Notes: generated from the sequence alone by a model not told the origin. A stretch of 64,000 bases of DNA from Onchocerca volvulus (GCA_000499405.2 HG738137.1:682001-746000); one strand, 5' to 3'. Shown: positions 36,451 to 50,669, counted from the first letter of the stretch. Translations and numbers: made by a program.

Positions 36451-37510
36451 ACAAATTTTCTCGAGAAATTAGAACACGTAGATCAGGGAAATATGTAACA
36501 TAAAATAAGATGTAGTATTTTACGTCTTACATAGACTATCGTTATTAATGATATAATTGATGAAGAAGTGATATCATCTCTTATATTATTTGTGCCACTT
36601 GCAGTTTAGAATCCTAAATGTGGATGTTATAAGACTTCTTAATCAATCAAAATTAACGGATGATCTATTGATGGTAATGGAATTTAGCATATTACACCAA
36701 TTTTCTTCCGAATATAATCCTATAAGGAATGTTTACCAGTGTCAGATCGCAAAAACCGTTTCGTTTAATCAATCCGGTTAATCAAAATCTTGACATAATC
36801 GTAACCATATATCGTCTTCAAAAAGAGTTGTAATACTTGTATCATCCAAAATTTTTTTTATTTGAATAATTGTGTTACATTTTTACACTGTTTACAATTT
36901 TTTCGAATAGAAAGCTAATTTTTTTTCTTTACCTACTTAGTTTAATTTTATTTTGCCTATCATTTATTTATTATTTCTTTTGCATTTTCTTTTTCCTTCT
37001 AACTTACAGTAAGATACGAAACATTATCCGTAATCTATTGCACGCTATATTTCCTTAAATATATATTAAGTTTGTTGACTGATAAAATCAAAAGAATTAT
37101 AGCCTACTTAAAAAAGAAAAAAAAAACCTTTTCAAGAAATCCATTTTATTGACATTGATTCTTCATTTTATTTATAAGATTAAAACATTAAAACATTTAG
37201 TGTTCTAACAGATTAATTTCTATGCCTATAATTTTATTATTCTAAAACGATATAAATTAATATTTTTGCTGTAAAATTCCTCTTGCAAAAAATTCTTTAA
37301 TTATTTTATTGGAATATGAAATACGTAATTGTTTGTTTAATTTAACATAAATTTTAATTAGAAAAAAGAATAAACTGGTTAATATGATTAATAAAATAGT
37401 TCATAGAATTAAAATTGAAAATATATTTTTCTTGCATCATTTCGTTCATAACCACTATGAATTACATTGAAAAAATGCCTTAGGTAGTTGAATAATCTAT
37501 TCATCTGATT

Positions 37511-37561
37511 CATCATATTTAATTTAAGTCATTTTTCATCATATTTAATTTAAGTCATTTT
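37511..37561. repeat. 26-bp tandem dimer
   Basis: Two adjacent copies of CATCATATTTAATTTAAGTC plus a T-run. Confidence 0.95.
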
Positions 37562-39269
37562 CAATGTTATCTATTTCTATTTTTCATGTTTACTCATTCG
37601 CCATGAAGTTCATTCGTTTTATTTTTTCAAAGTAAAAGGAAAATGGCAGTGTTGAAAATGATTAAAATTGCTTATCTATGGATCAAATAAACTGATGCTT
37701 AATAAATATTGAAATATTTTAAGGTAATGTTATAATCACTCGTCTCTATTCTTATTTATTCACAGAATGATTAAATTTTTTATTCTGCTAATAATCATTT
37801 ACCAGAATTCTATTTACAAAATATTCAATTTCAACAAAATCTTCATCATGATGCTTAATCATTGCATTTTAATTATGATTGATCCATAGGCTATTTTGAA
37901 CTAGGATCAGCAATTTTTGCACTTAGGATTGCAATCCTCTTTGCTGTCAGTTTTTCACAAAGTAGTAGTTTTTCCGAGATATCACGGTAGAGTAGTGATG
38001 AGAACTTTGATCATCAGATCAATTATCACAATACTATCAAATCTATCATTGACATTCAAGCAATAACAGTCTATTTTTTTTTTTATATCAGAACCAATAA
38101 TCATTCATTTCTCTAAACATAGTTCAAAATCATTTTTTTTTTTTTTTTGTATGATTTTTTCTTCCTCTCCGTATACGCATAAATATGTTTGTGATATTAG
38201 ATATATTGTAAAGATAATCAGGAAAGAAAACCATGTAATCTCTCATTTTATCAAAATTAAAAAAAAAAAAGGGCAATATTCAATAAAAAACGAAATATTC
38301 ATTTTTAAGCTTCATTTATTTGTTTATCGTTCTTTTTTTTTTTTTTTCATTTTATCCAGAAATTTTATCTTAAATGATTTATTACAAATATATTTATTCA
38401 AATTATTTCGTTATTTGTTTATAGTTTATTAACAAAGAAAAAAAAAAGGAAAAGAAGAAAATTCCTATGCCACATTTATGAATTATTTTAATGTGGATAT
38501 GTATTCATAAAATATTTAATGGATTAGATAATCGCTTGTTTATTTTCCTAACAAATGTTTCAAAGGAAGCGTCCGAATGTTTCGGTTTTTTGATCGATGA
38601 GTGAGTAGTGAATTGAATAGACAGGCAAAATATTTGATTTAACAAACGAAAAAGAAAGAACAAATAAAGAAATAACTTTAATAAGCTTGTCGCTTACGTA
38701 TTGACTTACATGAGTCATTAGCTTATTTGTTTACCTATTTTGTTCGTTGTTTATTTTCTATCAATCTTTTATGAATGAAAGATACCGAAATATTCCAATT
38801 CTGTGTTTAAAATTCATTCAGGAAACCACAGAAACATCTTTTACTGTTGAAATAACGAAAATTTTTGCAAAATTTTCAAATGATGGAAATTTATGGCTAT
38901 TGAATATTCTTGACGCATTATTATATTTTCGATGAAGAATTAATATTCCATATTGATGATGGCTGCTATCCATTCCCAAAATATCATTTAGGAAAAGGTG
39001 GGGAAAGGATAGAAGTTGCCCTTTTTTCCTCGAGAAAAGAAGCGAAAAGTTGAAGGAATTTTTCAATTGAAACATTAAAGATGAGACAAAAAAAAAAAGA
39101 ATTGACTTCATGTATTCTTTATTCAAATTATGATTTGTCATCGATGTGGTTCAATGTCTCTTCTCTCTCATTTCCATATAAACCTAATTATTTTACTGGT
39201 GAATGATGATGAAATGTTTGATGTCATTTATTAGAATGGAATTTAAAGGAAACGAAAGGAACTTTTTTC

Positions 39270-39398
39270 TTTTTTTTTTTCGAATGATTCAAAGTGGAAG
39301 CGAGTTGATGATGAAGTTGTTATTAATTGATGAGATTGGTACCTTAGTAGATATCACTCGATCATGCAACATAGCTCATTTATCAAGTGTTGCTGAAG
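39270..39398 (+). other. Candidate exon just upstream of the SALL-like exon
   Basis: A frame reading from the Met near 39284 through IDEIGTLVDITRSC and HLSSVAE to a donor-like GAAG|GTAATG has balanced residue composition, unlike the Phe/Lys/Asn-rich chance frames around it. It ends in phase 1, which would join in frame to the acceptor-like CAG ending at 40002. It competes with the candidate exon at 32251-32308 as the preceding exon. The acceptor on its own left side is not clear because a poly-T run is followed by CG rather than AG. Confidence 0.18.
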
Positions 39399-40085
39399 GT
39401 AATGATGTTAGGAATTCGAAGATTTAGCTCTTTCTCCAATTCCATTTCTCCAGAGTGTTTCGCCTTCACTTCACGACCTCCGAACCGAGGAATAGGAAAA
39501 AGGGAAGGAGATAAATAGAAAGAGGAGGAGAAAGTAGTTCGGAAGAAATGATAAATGTCATCACCTGTCGATCCCGTTCATCATAGTTTGAAAATGTTTA
39601 TAAAATGTTGCTTCATCCCGTGTTTTTAGTTTCCACACTAATACAAACAAACCTCTTTCCCTTTCGTATATTCTACCTTTACTTTATTAAAGGTAATAAT
39701 ATCCGAAGTAACTGCTGGTATATTTGCATCGAAAAGCGAAATAATTTTCGTTAAGTTCATTTCAATTAAAATTTGAATTTTCATCAAATTACACCAAAAT
39801 TTCCAATCATTTCAGGCAGTGTGAAATAACGAAACAAAAGAATTTTGTAAATCAAATCATACTGAACTAAATCAAACAATTTATTTTGTTCATGTATAAT
39901 TTTGGAAGCTGGATTGGACAAATATTAAATAGGAATCAAATAATATCAATTACTGATTGGATCGGTGAGAAAGGAAAGTGGATAAACTGATTGCATTATC
40001 AGAATCTGATGAACAGTTTGGGGTTCTGTATCCCGGGAACATCATCATCACCATCATCGATAACAATAGCCACACCAATAATATC

Positions 40086-40191
40086 ATGTCATCCACATCA
40101 TCTGGTTCCGTGTCATCCCGACGGAAACAAGCAAAACCACAACGTCTTTCACACGAATCTGACCTCTGCCCCGATTCAACCGTCACTAATG
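40086..40191 (+). CDS. sall: SALL/Spalt-like transcription factor, first recognisable coding exon (NuRD-recruitment motif)
   Basis: Encodes 35 complete codons plus the first base of a split Gly codon. Residues 10-19 read SSRRKQAKPQ, matching the N-terminal RRKQAKPQ motif of SALL proteins; in that family (and in BCL11 and FOG) it binds RBBP4/7 to recruit the NuRD histone deacetylase complex. The protein would be a nuclear DNA-binding repressor. I chose ATG 40086 because the frame is closed upstream by TGA at 39966-39968 and this is the first in-frame ATG after it; the -3 base is A. The human SALL motif starts directly at the initiator Met, whereas here nine residues precede it. The exon ends in a consensus donor, AATG|GTAAGT, leaving phase 1. 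The true exon start could lie upstream, since acceptor-like CAGs sit at 40000-40002 and 40014-40016, so extra 5' coding exons are not excluded. The family call rests on this motif together with the finger in the next exon. Confidence 0.85.
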
Positions 40192-43029
40192 GTAAGTATT
40201 TTCATATTCTAATGATGACTAACGATGAGTTAGTTATGTGGTATTCAATATTAACAAAAGATTTATGCGACAATTCTTTTTCTTTTTTTTAATTAAAAAT
40301 TTCCGGTTTTCCTGGAAAATAGTTTGTCATTTAAAAGAAAAGTTCCTCACAATTCCGAATGTATTTTCCTTGCTGATTTTTATGAATTCCGCCGAAATAT
40401 CATCGATGATGATATGTCGATATATATTAAGTTCATAAAAGAAGCATGAAATTACAAGCTGTCAAAAATTGTCTCATTTAATTAATCAGTTGATTAGCTA
40501 ATTCATATCATTATCAGTTATGACATAACAGTTTTCCCCTAATTTTTAATGAAGTTTTTTGAAATGTTTATGTGATGTGACCAACTATTATCTTTTTCTT
40601 ACTATAAAACCATTCGCAAGTTAAATTTTAATAAAAATAAGGAGGACAGTTGGCACGAATTCCAGAATTTATTACTAATAACGGCAGTATCATAATTATT
40701 ACTCGACTTTTAGTTTACTCATTTTATCTTTTTATAATTATCATATTTTTAAAAGAATTAAATTTTTACTACTTTTAAATTTCCCTTTAGATCGAACTCT
40801 GTTTTATTCCATTTAATTCAAATTTAACAAATTAGTCTTTCAAGAATACTATTATATGAAAAAGTTGCGAATTATAAATATATCGTAAACAAATCAAAAT
40901 ATTTTAATATGATATGTATGCATGGGCAATTAGCATATATTAGAGTTGCATGTAATGATGCCAACAATAAATAATAACCAGTTTTCATCAATAATTCATC
41001 GTTGTAACATAGATGAATAAATAGATAATTTTATTTATTTATTTATTCATATTTATATAAATAAATGTGCTCAAGATATCCGGAATAGAAATGAATATGA
41101 AGGAATGAATTGAATAATACATATGCACATTATCTATTTATATCATACAACAGCTCTGTCGACCGATAAACGGATAGACAAATAACGAGTTTTTATCAGG
41201 AAGCAATCAGTGCAATTTATGTTTGGAGCAGAGTACTTGTCATAAATTATTTTGTTTCCAAATAATTTAACGACCTATGATTTTTCACGGAAATTTTTTT
41301 TGTCTTTATCGCACCATTTCATATTTTTTATTGCTTATTCTTTTTCTTTCTTTCTTTTTTTTTTTTTTTTTTATTATCGAAAATGATGTTGCGAATTTAC
41401 AAGTTTTCAAGTTACTTCTGTTTCATTTTTATCGATTTTTCCATTCCTTTTTATTCAATTTATTCCTAATGTTCTACAATTTTCATTTCACATTGCAATT
41501 AAAGAGTGAATTTTGATAATTTTTCTTTTCCCTTCTTTCCCTGGTATTTATCATTCCTTTTTTGATTTATTTATACTCAATTTTTATCTTTTGAATTATT
41601 GCATAATACAATTTTTTAAAAAATTTAGAATTTGATGAAACGATATTATTGGCACCTGTATGCCCATGAGCATCAATTTTTATCAACTATCGATCGAATG
41701 ACTCTAAGAATTAGGAAGAAATTTTTCAAATTTTTTTGTATCACTTTCATAATTTAAAATTGATGAATTAAACGAAACCAGATTATATTTTGCCAGAGTG
41801 AACTATTCAATCATATTTAAATCATTTTAAAATCTTTCGTAAATAAAAAGAGAGAGAGAGGGAGAGAAATAATGGGAAAGAGAGACAGGGGAATCAAATT
41901 TTGATATTTGTCTCGAAAATGGAAATTTCTCGACCATTTTGTAATCAAATTTTTGTTTTTCCATCTATCAATCATTCATTAGAGAAGAAAAAAATCCGCG
42001 TTACTTATTCGGTGAGTAAAGAAAAATGATGAGCCGTGAAATTTATTCTCGAAAAAGTGACAAGGTCGTGAAATATGCGGAAAGTTAGAGAAAAGAAAAG
42101 AAAAAGGAAACCAAAAAAGGCAGTTTACTTTTCTGAACGGCAAAAAAGCAAAATTTCAGGATAGAAATGTTTTTATTGCTATTAATTAATTTTAATTATA
42201 CGTGACCAAAAAGTTTCGATGTTTTGAAAAAAAAAAAAAAAAGGGGGAAAAGTTATAAAAATAACTTTCTATTATTACGCCAAAATTGTGAGCACAAAAA
42301 TTGCTGACGATTAAACATCATAACTTGAAAAAAGAAAATGATATTATTTGACAATCGGTGAATATTGAATCTACTTTGCGTACACAATATTTCGAGATAG
42401 ATAGCCTATATCATTCATCATTTTCTCATTTTCCATTCATTTCAAAAATTTGCTAATCTCATCGCTTATTTGCCTCATTTCCAAGACTAATATGGCAATT
42501 TTCTTTTATTAATAAAACTCCCAGAAGATTGGTACTTCATATTGCCTATCTTTCGTTTTCAAATGTACGGTAGCAGGAAAAGATGAGTAGTTAGAATAGA
42601 TGGGATGAACATATTGCATTTAGCGCTATTTTATATAACTAAAAAAGTTTTAAGAGAAAAATGATTAAATAAATGTATAAACAAACGAATGAGTTTTTTT
42701 TTGTGTGCATTTATAAGTTCTCTTTTAATGCTTTGTAAGAAGAAGAATTTGCAAATCAAAAATTTAAATGAAGAAATAAAAAAACTTTTTTCCGAATCCG
42801 TACAGACAGGAAGGAAAACTTCCTTTTCTTCTTCTGGCCAATTTTCAATGTCCCCTCGTAATTGTGCTAGGCTATGAAAAAAAAATGATGTTCAATATAG
42901 TTTCCGGTTGAGACAGAAAGCATAGACATGGTTGAGAATGCAAATGTTACCTTCTGTAGTTTTCTGATTGGAAATTGGAAAATTCCCGAGAAAGCTGATT
43001 TGACCTTTCTCATTTCTTATCCTCTTTAA

Positions 43030-43053
43030 ATTATCTTATCGATTATCTTATCG
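43030..43053. repeat. 12-bp tandem dimer
   Basis: ATTATCTTATCG occurs twice in direct succession. Confidence 0.95.
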
Positions 43054-44042
43054 ACTTGTTAGGAGAAAAAATCTCGAAAAACATCAAATCAAATTGAATT
43101 GAATTCAAATTAAATTAAGCAACATGCATTGCTTTCTTATTTATTTACTTATTTTCTTTCCGGATGACAGATTCTTCCATTTTGTGAAAGACTAATTTTC
43201 CATGCTTTTGAGCAGAATGAAGTAGCAGTTGAACCTGTTAAAACGAAATATTTCAAAGATGAACATAAAAATTAAAAAAAAAAAATGCGACTAAAGGGGA
43301 AGGGAAATTAATCGAAGAAAAATATGGGATGAGAGATCGAAGTTCATCAGAATTTTTTCGGACGGGAGAATTCGTAATAAGGGGATTGAACTGGGTTCGC
43401 AGAAATTAATTTACCATTTATAATTTGCAGACAAAAATCATTTTGCAAAACATGACTTTTTCTTATCGAATCAATTAAATTAAGAAAATTTTTTTTCTCT
43501 GACTGAGGAAATTCACGAACAATAGAATTATTCCTCAAATTTAAGCAATTTTTGGGATTTTCTTTTTTATTGTTTTTGTTAAATTATTTTTTTCAAGAAG
43601 AAATAAGGTTCTAATGATAAAGTAGCATAGTTGAATGATAAATGCATTTGAAATAAAATTGTGCAACAGTTTGTTGTTAAAACAAGTGTACATTGTACAG
43701 ACACGTTACACATAGTGATATGATTTTTTTTTTTAAAGATACTTTAATTTAAATCATTAAACATATAATTTTCATCTGTAATTTATCCTTTTCTTAGCCA
43801 TAGCATAAGATTATAATTACAAGTTTGCAGTTTGATATCTTTATTAGAGATTATATTTGACTACGCATTCTCCTTCAAACGAATAATAAAGCGCAAATCA
43901 TAGTAATATCATTACACATTATCACTTATCATTTACTAGTAATTTACTAACGAATAAGATCTCTAAATCGTCGTAATTATTTCATTTTTACGACAAAATC
44001 TTCGAAAGAAAAAAAAAAATTCAAAGATAAAAACAATATTAA

Positions 44043-44065
44043 TTACCGTATACTTCATACGGTAA
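44043..44065. repeat. Perfect 9-bp inverted repeat
   Basis: TTACCGTAT and ATACGGTAA flank the loop ACTTC. The half-site TTACCGTA/TACGGTAA also occurs singly near 3611, 9543, 10299, 60322 and 61669. Confidence 0.85.
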
Positions 44066-44180
44066 GAAAATAGAGCATAGTTGTGAAATAGACAGATATG
44101 TACATACATATATCTCTCTTTGTATATGGGAATGAATGTACTATTCATTCATCATAATCGTTCTCATATAAAATGCACAG

Positions 44181-44268
44181 ACACATACACTGGCACATAC
44201 ACACATACATACATACACACACATACATACATACATATACACATACACACATACATGTATATATATAA
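44181..44268. repeat. CATA/CACA microsatellite block
   Basis: ACAC and ATAC units in mixed order, ending in GTATATATATA. Confidence 0.9.
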
Positions 44269-47200
44269 ATAAAAATTGACAAACATGTGCTGATTTGATT
44301 GACAATATTAAACTCTTCTGGTAGGATGAACTTCGATATGATTGGATTTTGCATGTGACAGTAAGCATTTAGTATAGCAATATATCGTAATAATGTCATG
44401 TGATACAATGTTATACAGTATCTTGATACAGTATCACTCATACCAGACTGCATATAACGAGATTCTACCGAAAATGGCTCACGACTAATTCATTGTCTAG
44501 ATTGAATCAATTTTCTTTGATTAGCTGTATACTTAACATACAGTAATTTCGATATTATATTTACTAATCGATGTATTAAAATCACTAAATCAATAATATT
44601 AATGTCTTATCTCTAAAACATTACTACATCATTTACAATGATCCGAACTTTTCACCGGATTTTTCTCTCGTAAAAAACCGGATATGTCTGGATTTCTTGA
44701 AAATTTGTTGAAAAAATTTTCTCGCCTCTCTGTCTCTTTTTTTTTTCTGAGAACCTAAAACAAGAAGAGAAAAATAAAAAGCAAGACATTTGTTTAATAT
44801 TGTCAGCTGTCCCAATCATTCCTCCAATAATTTTATATTTTATTTTTCTTTTTTCCTTGCTTTCATGAAAACTTTTTCATCTGAAAAACGACAGAGTAGT
44901 AAGATCAAAGAGAACTTTTGATGAATTCAATTTCGATTACTCGATTGCTTTATTTAGATGGATAAAGAAGTAAGAAATTGGCACAAAGTAATCGGGTGAA
45001 TTAACGATGGATTAGTGTTTTTCGGATATTCTGATAAGGAGAAGTTGAATTAAAATTTTTGGTTTGAAATTTCAACTTAATTTGTTTTTCCTAACACTTC
45101 TTAATCATTACTATCATTGAACATTTTATCTCTTCATTTTAATCCAAATTTTAATGGATCGAAAAAAAAGAATGAAAAATATATAAGTATAGAAATATTC
45201 TAAATCCGGAGAAAAAAAAAAAGAAAAATTTTGCTGCTATTCATTCATTTCCTCCCTTAAAAGATTTGAAAACGAAGGAAGATTAGTCGGTGTAATCAAA
45301 AGATAATGATGAAAAACTGAAATAGGACGAAGAAACTTTTCAAATTAACTTTCCAGGATGGATTTTCAAAAAAAATTATCTTATTTAGCAATCTTTTAAG
45401 AAAGACGCTTTCTGCATAGATCCGATCCATTTCTTCTCCCTGTTTATCATTTTAATGATCTACTCATTTCAAACTATCCGATTCCTTAATTTCATCTATT
45501 AGCTGATTGTCTCTCTAATATAGCATTTTATCTTGTCTGTGGGAAAATGTGAAACTTTTCGGATAGTATCGGCAATCGTTTGAAGTTTTGCTTTAACTTA
45601 CTTTATTTATTTTTTAGCTGTTTTTATTTTTGTCCTAATTAATAACTTATTTCAATATAGTTTAATGAATAATATTTTTCCTTCGAAACTTGATCTTTTA
45701 ACGATTCAATGTTATTTTTATCTAATTCAAATTCATTCAGCAGTTATATATGAATAAGAATAATGTTTTCATCTATTTATATCAATAATGAACTCTTTCA
45801 ATCTATAATATTAAGATGATTAACAGCACAAACTTTATTCTTCTTTGATAGCATAACAGTAGTTGATTGCTTTTCTTCTGTGATCCTTTTCTGACAATGT
45901 TGAAAATTGAATATCATAGATTTCTTTGATAGCAAAAGCGTTTTAAATCACTCGTATTTCTTAATACTATATATACATATTTTTATTTTGAACGAGTTTA
46001 GGAAAGATTTTTAGTTTTAGTGATATAAATTTTCATCATCCTATTTGTGATAGTCATTAAAAATTTCCGTCATTTAAAATGGAATCCATCATTGCTACCA
46101 GAACATTCAACTTTTTTTATCGTAATTTTATCATTATCAGTATTATCATTGATCAAATATCATCGCTGGCATTATCATTTATCATCATGATTTCATATAA
46201 TCAGCATCAGAATTATTGTTCGTTTTCATTATCCTCACCGAAGGTTCTTATTAAATCAGTTGATAGCAACAATATCAACATTATTATATTCATCACTGCC
46301 ACCATAATAGCATGATTCCAACCATGATAATATTAATCATCTTTTGGCAGATGTATCATATTATCAAGTTTATGATGAAAATCAGTGCAGTTATCAATCG
46401 CTTTTGTCATATTGATAATATCAAACATTTCCCTTTTCAAAAAATAGATTGGAAGAAATTTCTGTTTCTTTTGGTTTAAATCTACTGAATATTTTGTAAA
46501 ATTTTTGAAATGTATTAAAGATGACAATAAGAAAAAAATGCGGCCATTCAACAAAATAGATTTTCTTGTAAGGTTCATCGATCAATCATCTTTCATCATA
46601 CAATCATTATTACAATTATTGCATCGAAAGCCAGTTTACAATCATCGAGAATAAAATAATCGATCTATCGGCAATAACTGAATTTTTTTACGATCAGATT
46701 TAGAATATATGTAGAATGATGAAGATCGAAAATGCTATAATCAACTATAAATAAACAACGAGAGCAGAATTGATCATGATAATTCATGGAAATGAATATC
46801 ATATGAAGCAGAAAGAAAAGACAAAAACTGAGATTGTGGATTAAGTTTACATGAGCGTTACTCAAATCACATAAGGCAGTGCTATCGATCGTTAAATTTT
46901 ACTTAAGAAATTAAATTAATCAGGCCGAAATTTCATCTCATTGATACAAACAAAAAATGAGAAAAATAGAAAGAAATGGAAAAGTAAATTCATCCGGTTG
47001 AAGTTAAACCTTAAAAATTATTCCTTCTTTATTCATCTCTTTGGGCAAAAAAAAAGTACGAAAAAATATTTGCAATGTATATTTTAGGATATTATTAAAG
47101 AAGAAAAAATCAGCATTTTTGTATCGCTTCTTAAAATAGCTGGAATCAGTAAGATGTCACAGGTGAAGAAACTTTTACAGATGACAATAATTTTGTTGTT

Positions 47201-50200
47201 TTTTAACTCTAATTTCTCCTTCTTGTATATTAACATAGTTGATATTAATTACCTTATTGATGTTAGAATCATTGTTTACGCTTTGCCAATTTTTATCATT
47301 TTTTTTTCTCAAGAAAAAAAAAGTTCATTTAACAAATTTTTTGGACCGTAAATTTGTTGCTTTCAATTTTCTCTTTAATTCATTTATATAGTGAGAAAGA
47401 AAAATGTTTTCAGGAAACCTTTCTGAATTACTTAGTCGTTTTTCCACTTTTTTTTGCCAAACTTCAGATGAAATTCATCTTGAGAAAATTCAAATGTAAA
47501 TTTTATGTTTTAACATTCCGAACATTTAGAACATTTCAACAATTCAACCAACTTTTGGGTGCTACTACTTTACTTTCTATCATTAATTCAAGATTTTTGG
47601 ATTAAGCTAATCAATATAATGCTATGTTAGATCTTTTCTTATCAAAATGCATTGAAAGTGATTTGTTGGTGATTGGGGACAAAAACAAAAAGGTGTCGCA
47701 AAATGCAAAATAAAAGAAAAAAAGAAAAAAGCCAAATTCTGCCACAAAATAAATTGTCATTAATGTGATCATTATTGTGAAGTCAATTTTTTCTTTAAAT
47801 TTTGATGATAAACCATTTCAAGGATATTGAGGAGAGAAAAAAATGAAGAAAGAAATGAGCCATTTTTATTCGTTATCAAGAAATGTCATAAACGAAAGCC
47901 TTTTTTTTCCGTCCTTAATTTAAAAAATGAAAATTTATTTAATTAACATGCAAATATTACTGTAGCAATTGCTTTTATAATAATTCAAAGATCTGTTTTA
48001 GATGCTGATCAGATATCATTTATGTCGTTCTGATTTCAAAGAAATTACATTTTTGAATTTATCACTGATTTTTTTTTCCAAAAATTTTACCATCTTTCAT
48101 TTAGCTTTGAAAATTTGTTGAAATAATAGAAGCTTTCATTTTATTCATGGACTATTTAAAGCGATCATTGTATCGCTTTTTTTTTCCCGAATTTTTGCAA
48201 TTTTTTGGTCAATTACATGTATTCACAAAGTTGATTGCTGAAGTTAAGAAAAAAAAGACGAATTCCATAGATGACATTTTGTGTTGAGATTAGTTTAGGG
48301 TGCATTTTACTTTTCAATGGTTCATTTCGCAAACAACACATTATTTTAATACATGAATTATTACTCCGTCATCAAATGTTTCAAGGTCAAATATGCCAAA
48401 CGAAACGATTTTTACAACAATTTTTAATAGTCTTTTTGATGGGTTAACGTACAAAAATTTCAGCATTTTCAATCAAATAATTTCAGTTATTATAAAAATT
48501 ATTTGAAATCAAAAAGATTATGCTAATAATTTTTTCTAAAATCAAAAAAGATTATTATTTTTTTTTTTTTATAATGATTATCAATTTTAGAAAATTAAAA
48601 AAAAGCCAAGTAACAATTTTAAACTTAAAATTAATAAATTAAAATTATCAAGAATTAGCAATCAAAATATCAAAAATCCTTATATTTACATTTTAATTGA
48701 ACGAAATGAATCATAAATATATCAATCATTGGAATCACTGTTCTCATAACATTTACATCGATGATTAGTTTCGTATTCACATAATATATGTTTAAATTCC
48801 GTTTAAAAATGATCGAATTTTTTTTCTTCCCTTTTCAATTATTAAAGAAATTCTCAAATTATATAGGAAAAGCAACTGATTTAAAAGGAAAATTATGCAA
48901 ATTGATTGAAACATTTTTGCAACAAATCATTTTGCAATATACGGAGAGGTTGCAAGAATTCAGCAAGTTTAAAGCATTTTTATGTTAAAATTTTCGTCTA
49001 TGGAAAAGAATGCGCGAGAGACGTCAATTATTACTGACTTTTAGTCTTTTGATATGATAGAAGGAGAAGAGTTTTGTTCTTAATTCATCATTTCACATTA
49101 GCTTTAGATTTCCAGTTTTAGGGAACATTCATAAATAGAGGCCATATCATCTATCATAAAATAATGGCAAATTAATGGAAGCAAAAAGAATGAGAAGAAA
49201 TTTTTTAAAAATTTCATTCAAATTTAATTAATTGATCAATAAATTTTAAGTAATAATAGTACAATAAAGAAGTTAAGATTTAATGCTATGAATTTAAGGA
49301 AATTAAGTGAAACAGTATAATTTGAAATTATGAAATTTTTTTCCGGAAAAAAGGAATGAGATAAACTGAATATAGAGATAATGATAACGATGATCGGTCT
49401 ATATTTATGTCGGTAAAAATATTAAGTTAATCATTGGACATAAATTGCTTTTATTATCACTGATTTCTTCCTTAATGATAAGGTCTCATATCATTGAAAT
49501 GTTGTAAGGCACAATATATAGAAATGAGTATATGATCAGATAATAATTCAAATTAATCTCAATCATGTAAAAGCAATTTAATTTTAAAAAATGGATTTAA
49601 CATGTCACACGTAATGATTCATATCTCACATAAATAATCTATTATGTTAATTAATAGTTTTTTGAATTTTCAAAATCAAATTTTCCGCTATCTATTGAAG
49701 TAATCAGCAATTCATCGTGTAGTACAAAATTTTTGTACAATTTTTTTGCGTCGCTTTTTTTTCTTCTTTCTTCAGGAGAGAAGAGAAGGTGGAATGTGGA
49801 GAAAGTTAAAAGATTGTTATCATTCTAATGATCCAACATAACGACACCTGAGCTATACATTATTACCTGATGTATAAACCATTCAACCAATGCCAATAAG
49901 TAATCAATCAAGATGAAAATACTTTTATGCAAGTCCTGACATATTAGAAAGATTGAGGTAGTCGGCATTGGGAGACATTAGTTATCAAATTTTAAAATTT
50001 TGAAATTCAAAATTTCTTTTGCTAGGGAAATGAAAGAGAAAGTAAAATCTGAAAGCTGAATAATAATCGATGATAAAAATGGAATATGGTCATTTTAATT
50101 CATTTAGAATGATTATACCAAAATAGATGAAATAATTAAAACAGTTAAGATAGCATGAAATGAAATTGAAACTTTTCAGGGCAAAACAACCAAATCTTGA

Positions 50201-50631
50201 TCACTGTTTGAAAATTAAAACCAAGTAACAATTACGCAAGCAATAATTTAAAACTAAAAAAAAATCGAAATACATTAAAACAATAAGTCAAAGATTAAGT
50301 TGCGAATAAGTTACAAACAAGAAGTGACGAAAAAGAGAATAGCAACCGAAAAACTTAACAACTGAAATATGAAACAAACTTAAGGTAATCCCCTTAAGGT
50401 AAATTAATATCATATGACTAATTGCTTGATAGTTGGATAATGAATTCAGATGGGACATCTTTATAATTTGTAATTATGCACTAATTTAATTGTGCTACAT
50501 CTGTTTACATTTTTATTTTAATTATAATTTGTATGTCAGCTTTGAATGATGACATAAATGACCAATCATGAAACCCGAACCATTACTATTATTAGTTCTT
50601 GATGTGGACATTACTTTAGGATAATAAGGAC

Positions 50632-50669
50632 AAGAGAGACAGAGAGAAAGAGAAAGAAAGAAAGAAAGA
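50632..50669. repeat. GA/GAAA microsatellite
   Basis: GAGAGA, then GAAAGAAAGAAAG. Confidence 0.9.

Larger units (their letters stand above)
33601..40002. other. AT-rich stretch upstream of the first SALL-like exon
   Basis: No established exon. Notable contents are a poly-T run (33908-33926), a perfect 10-bp hairpin (36418-36450), a 26-bp tandem dimer (37511-37561) and poly-T near 38131-38148. The open tracts 36600-36780 and 39270-39398 (+) have fairly balanced residue use and end near GTAATG donors. The interval 39430-39620 is GC-richer and includes the E-box CACCTG (39562-39567); it could be promoter-proximal sequence for the exon at 40086, which is inference. Confidence 0.5.

Noticed and set aside
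39978..40085. GTG-initiated upstream extension of the SALL-like exon
   Set aside because: Eukaryotic initiation at GTG is not expected; the frame is closed by TGA at 39966 and part of the extension (IIITIIDNN) comes from an ATC microsatellite. Kept only as possible 5' UTR or as coding sequence if spliced from an upstream exon.
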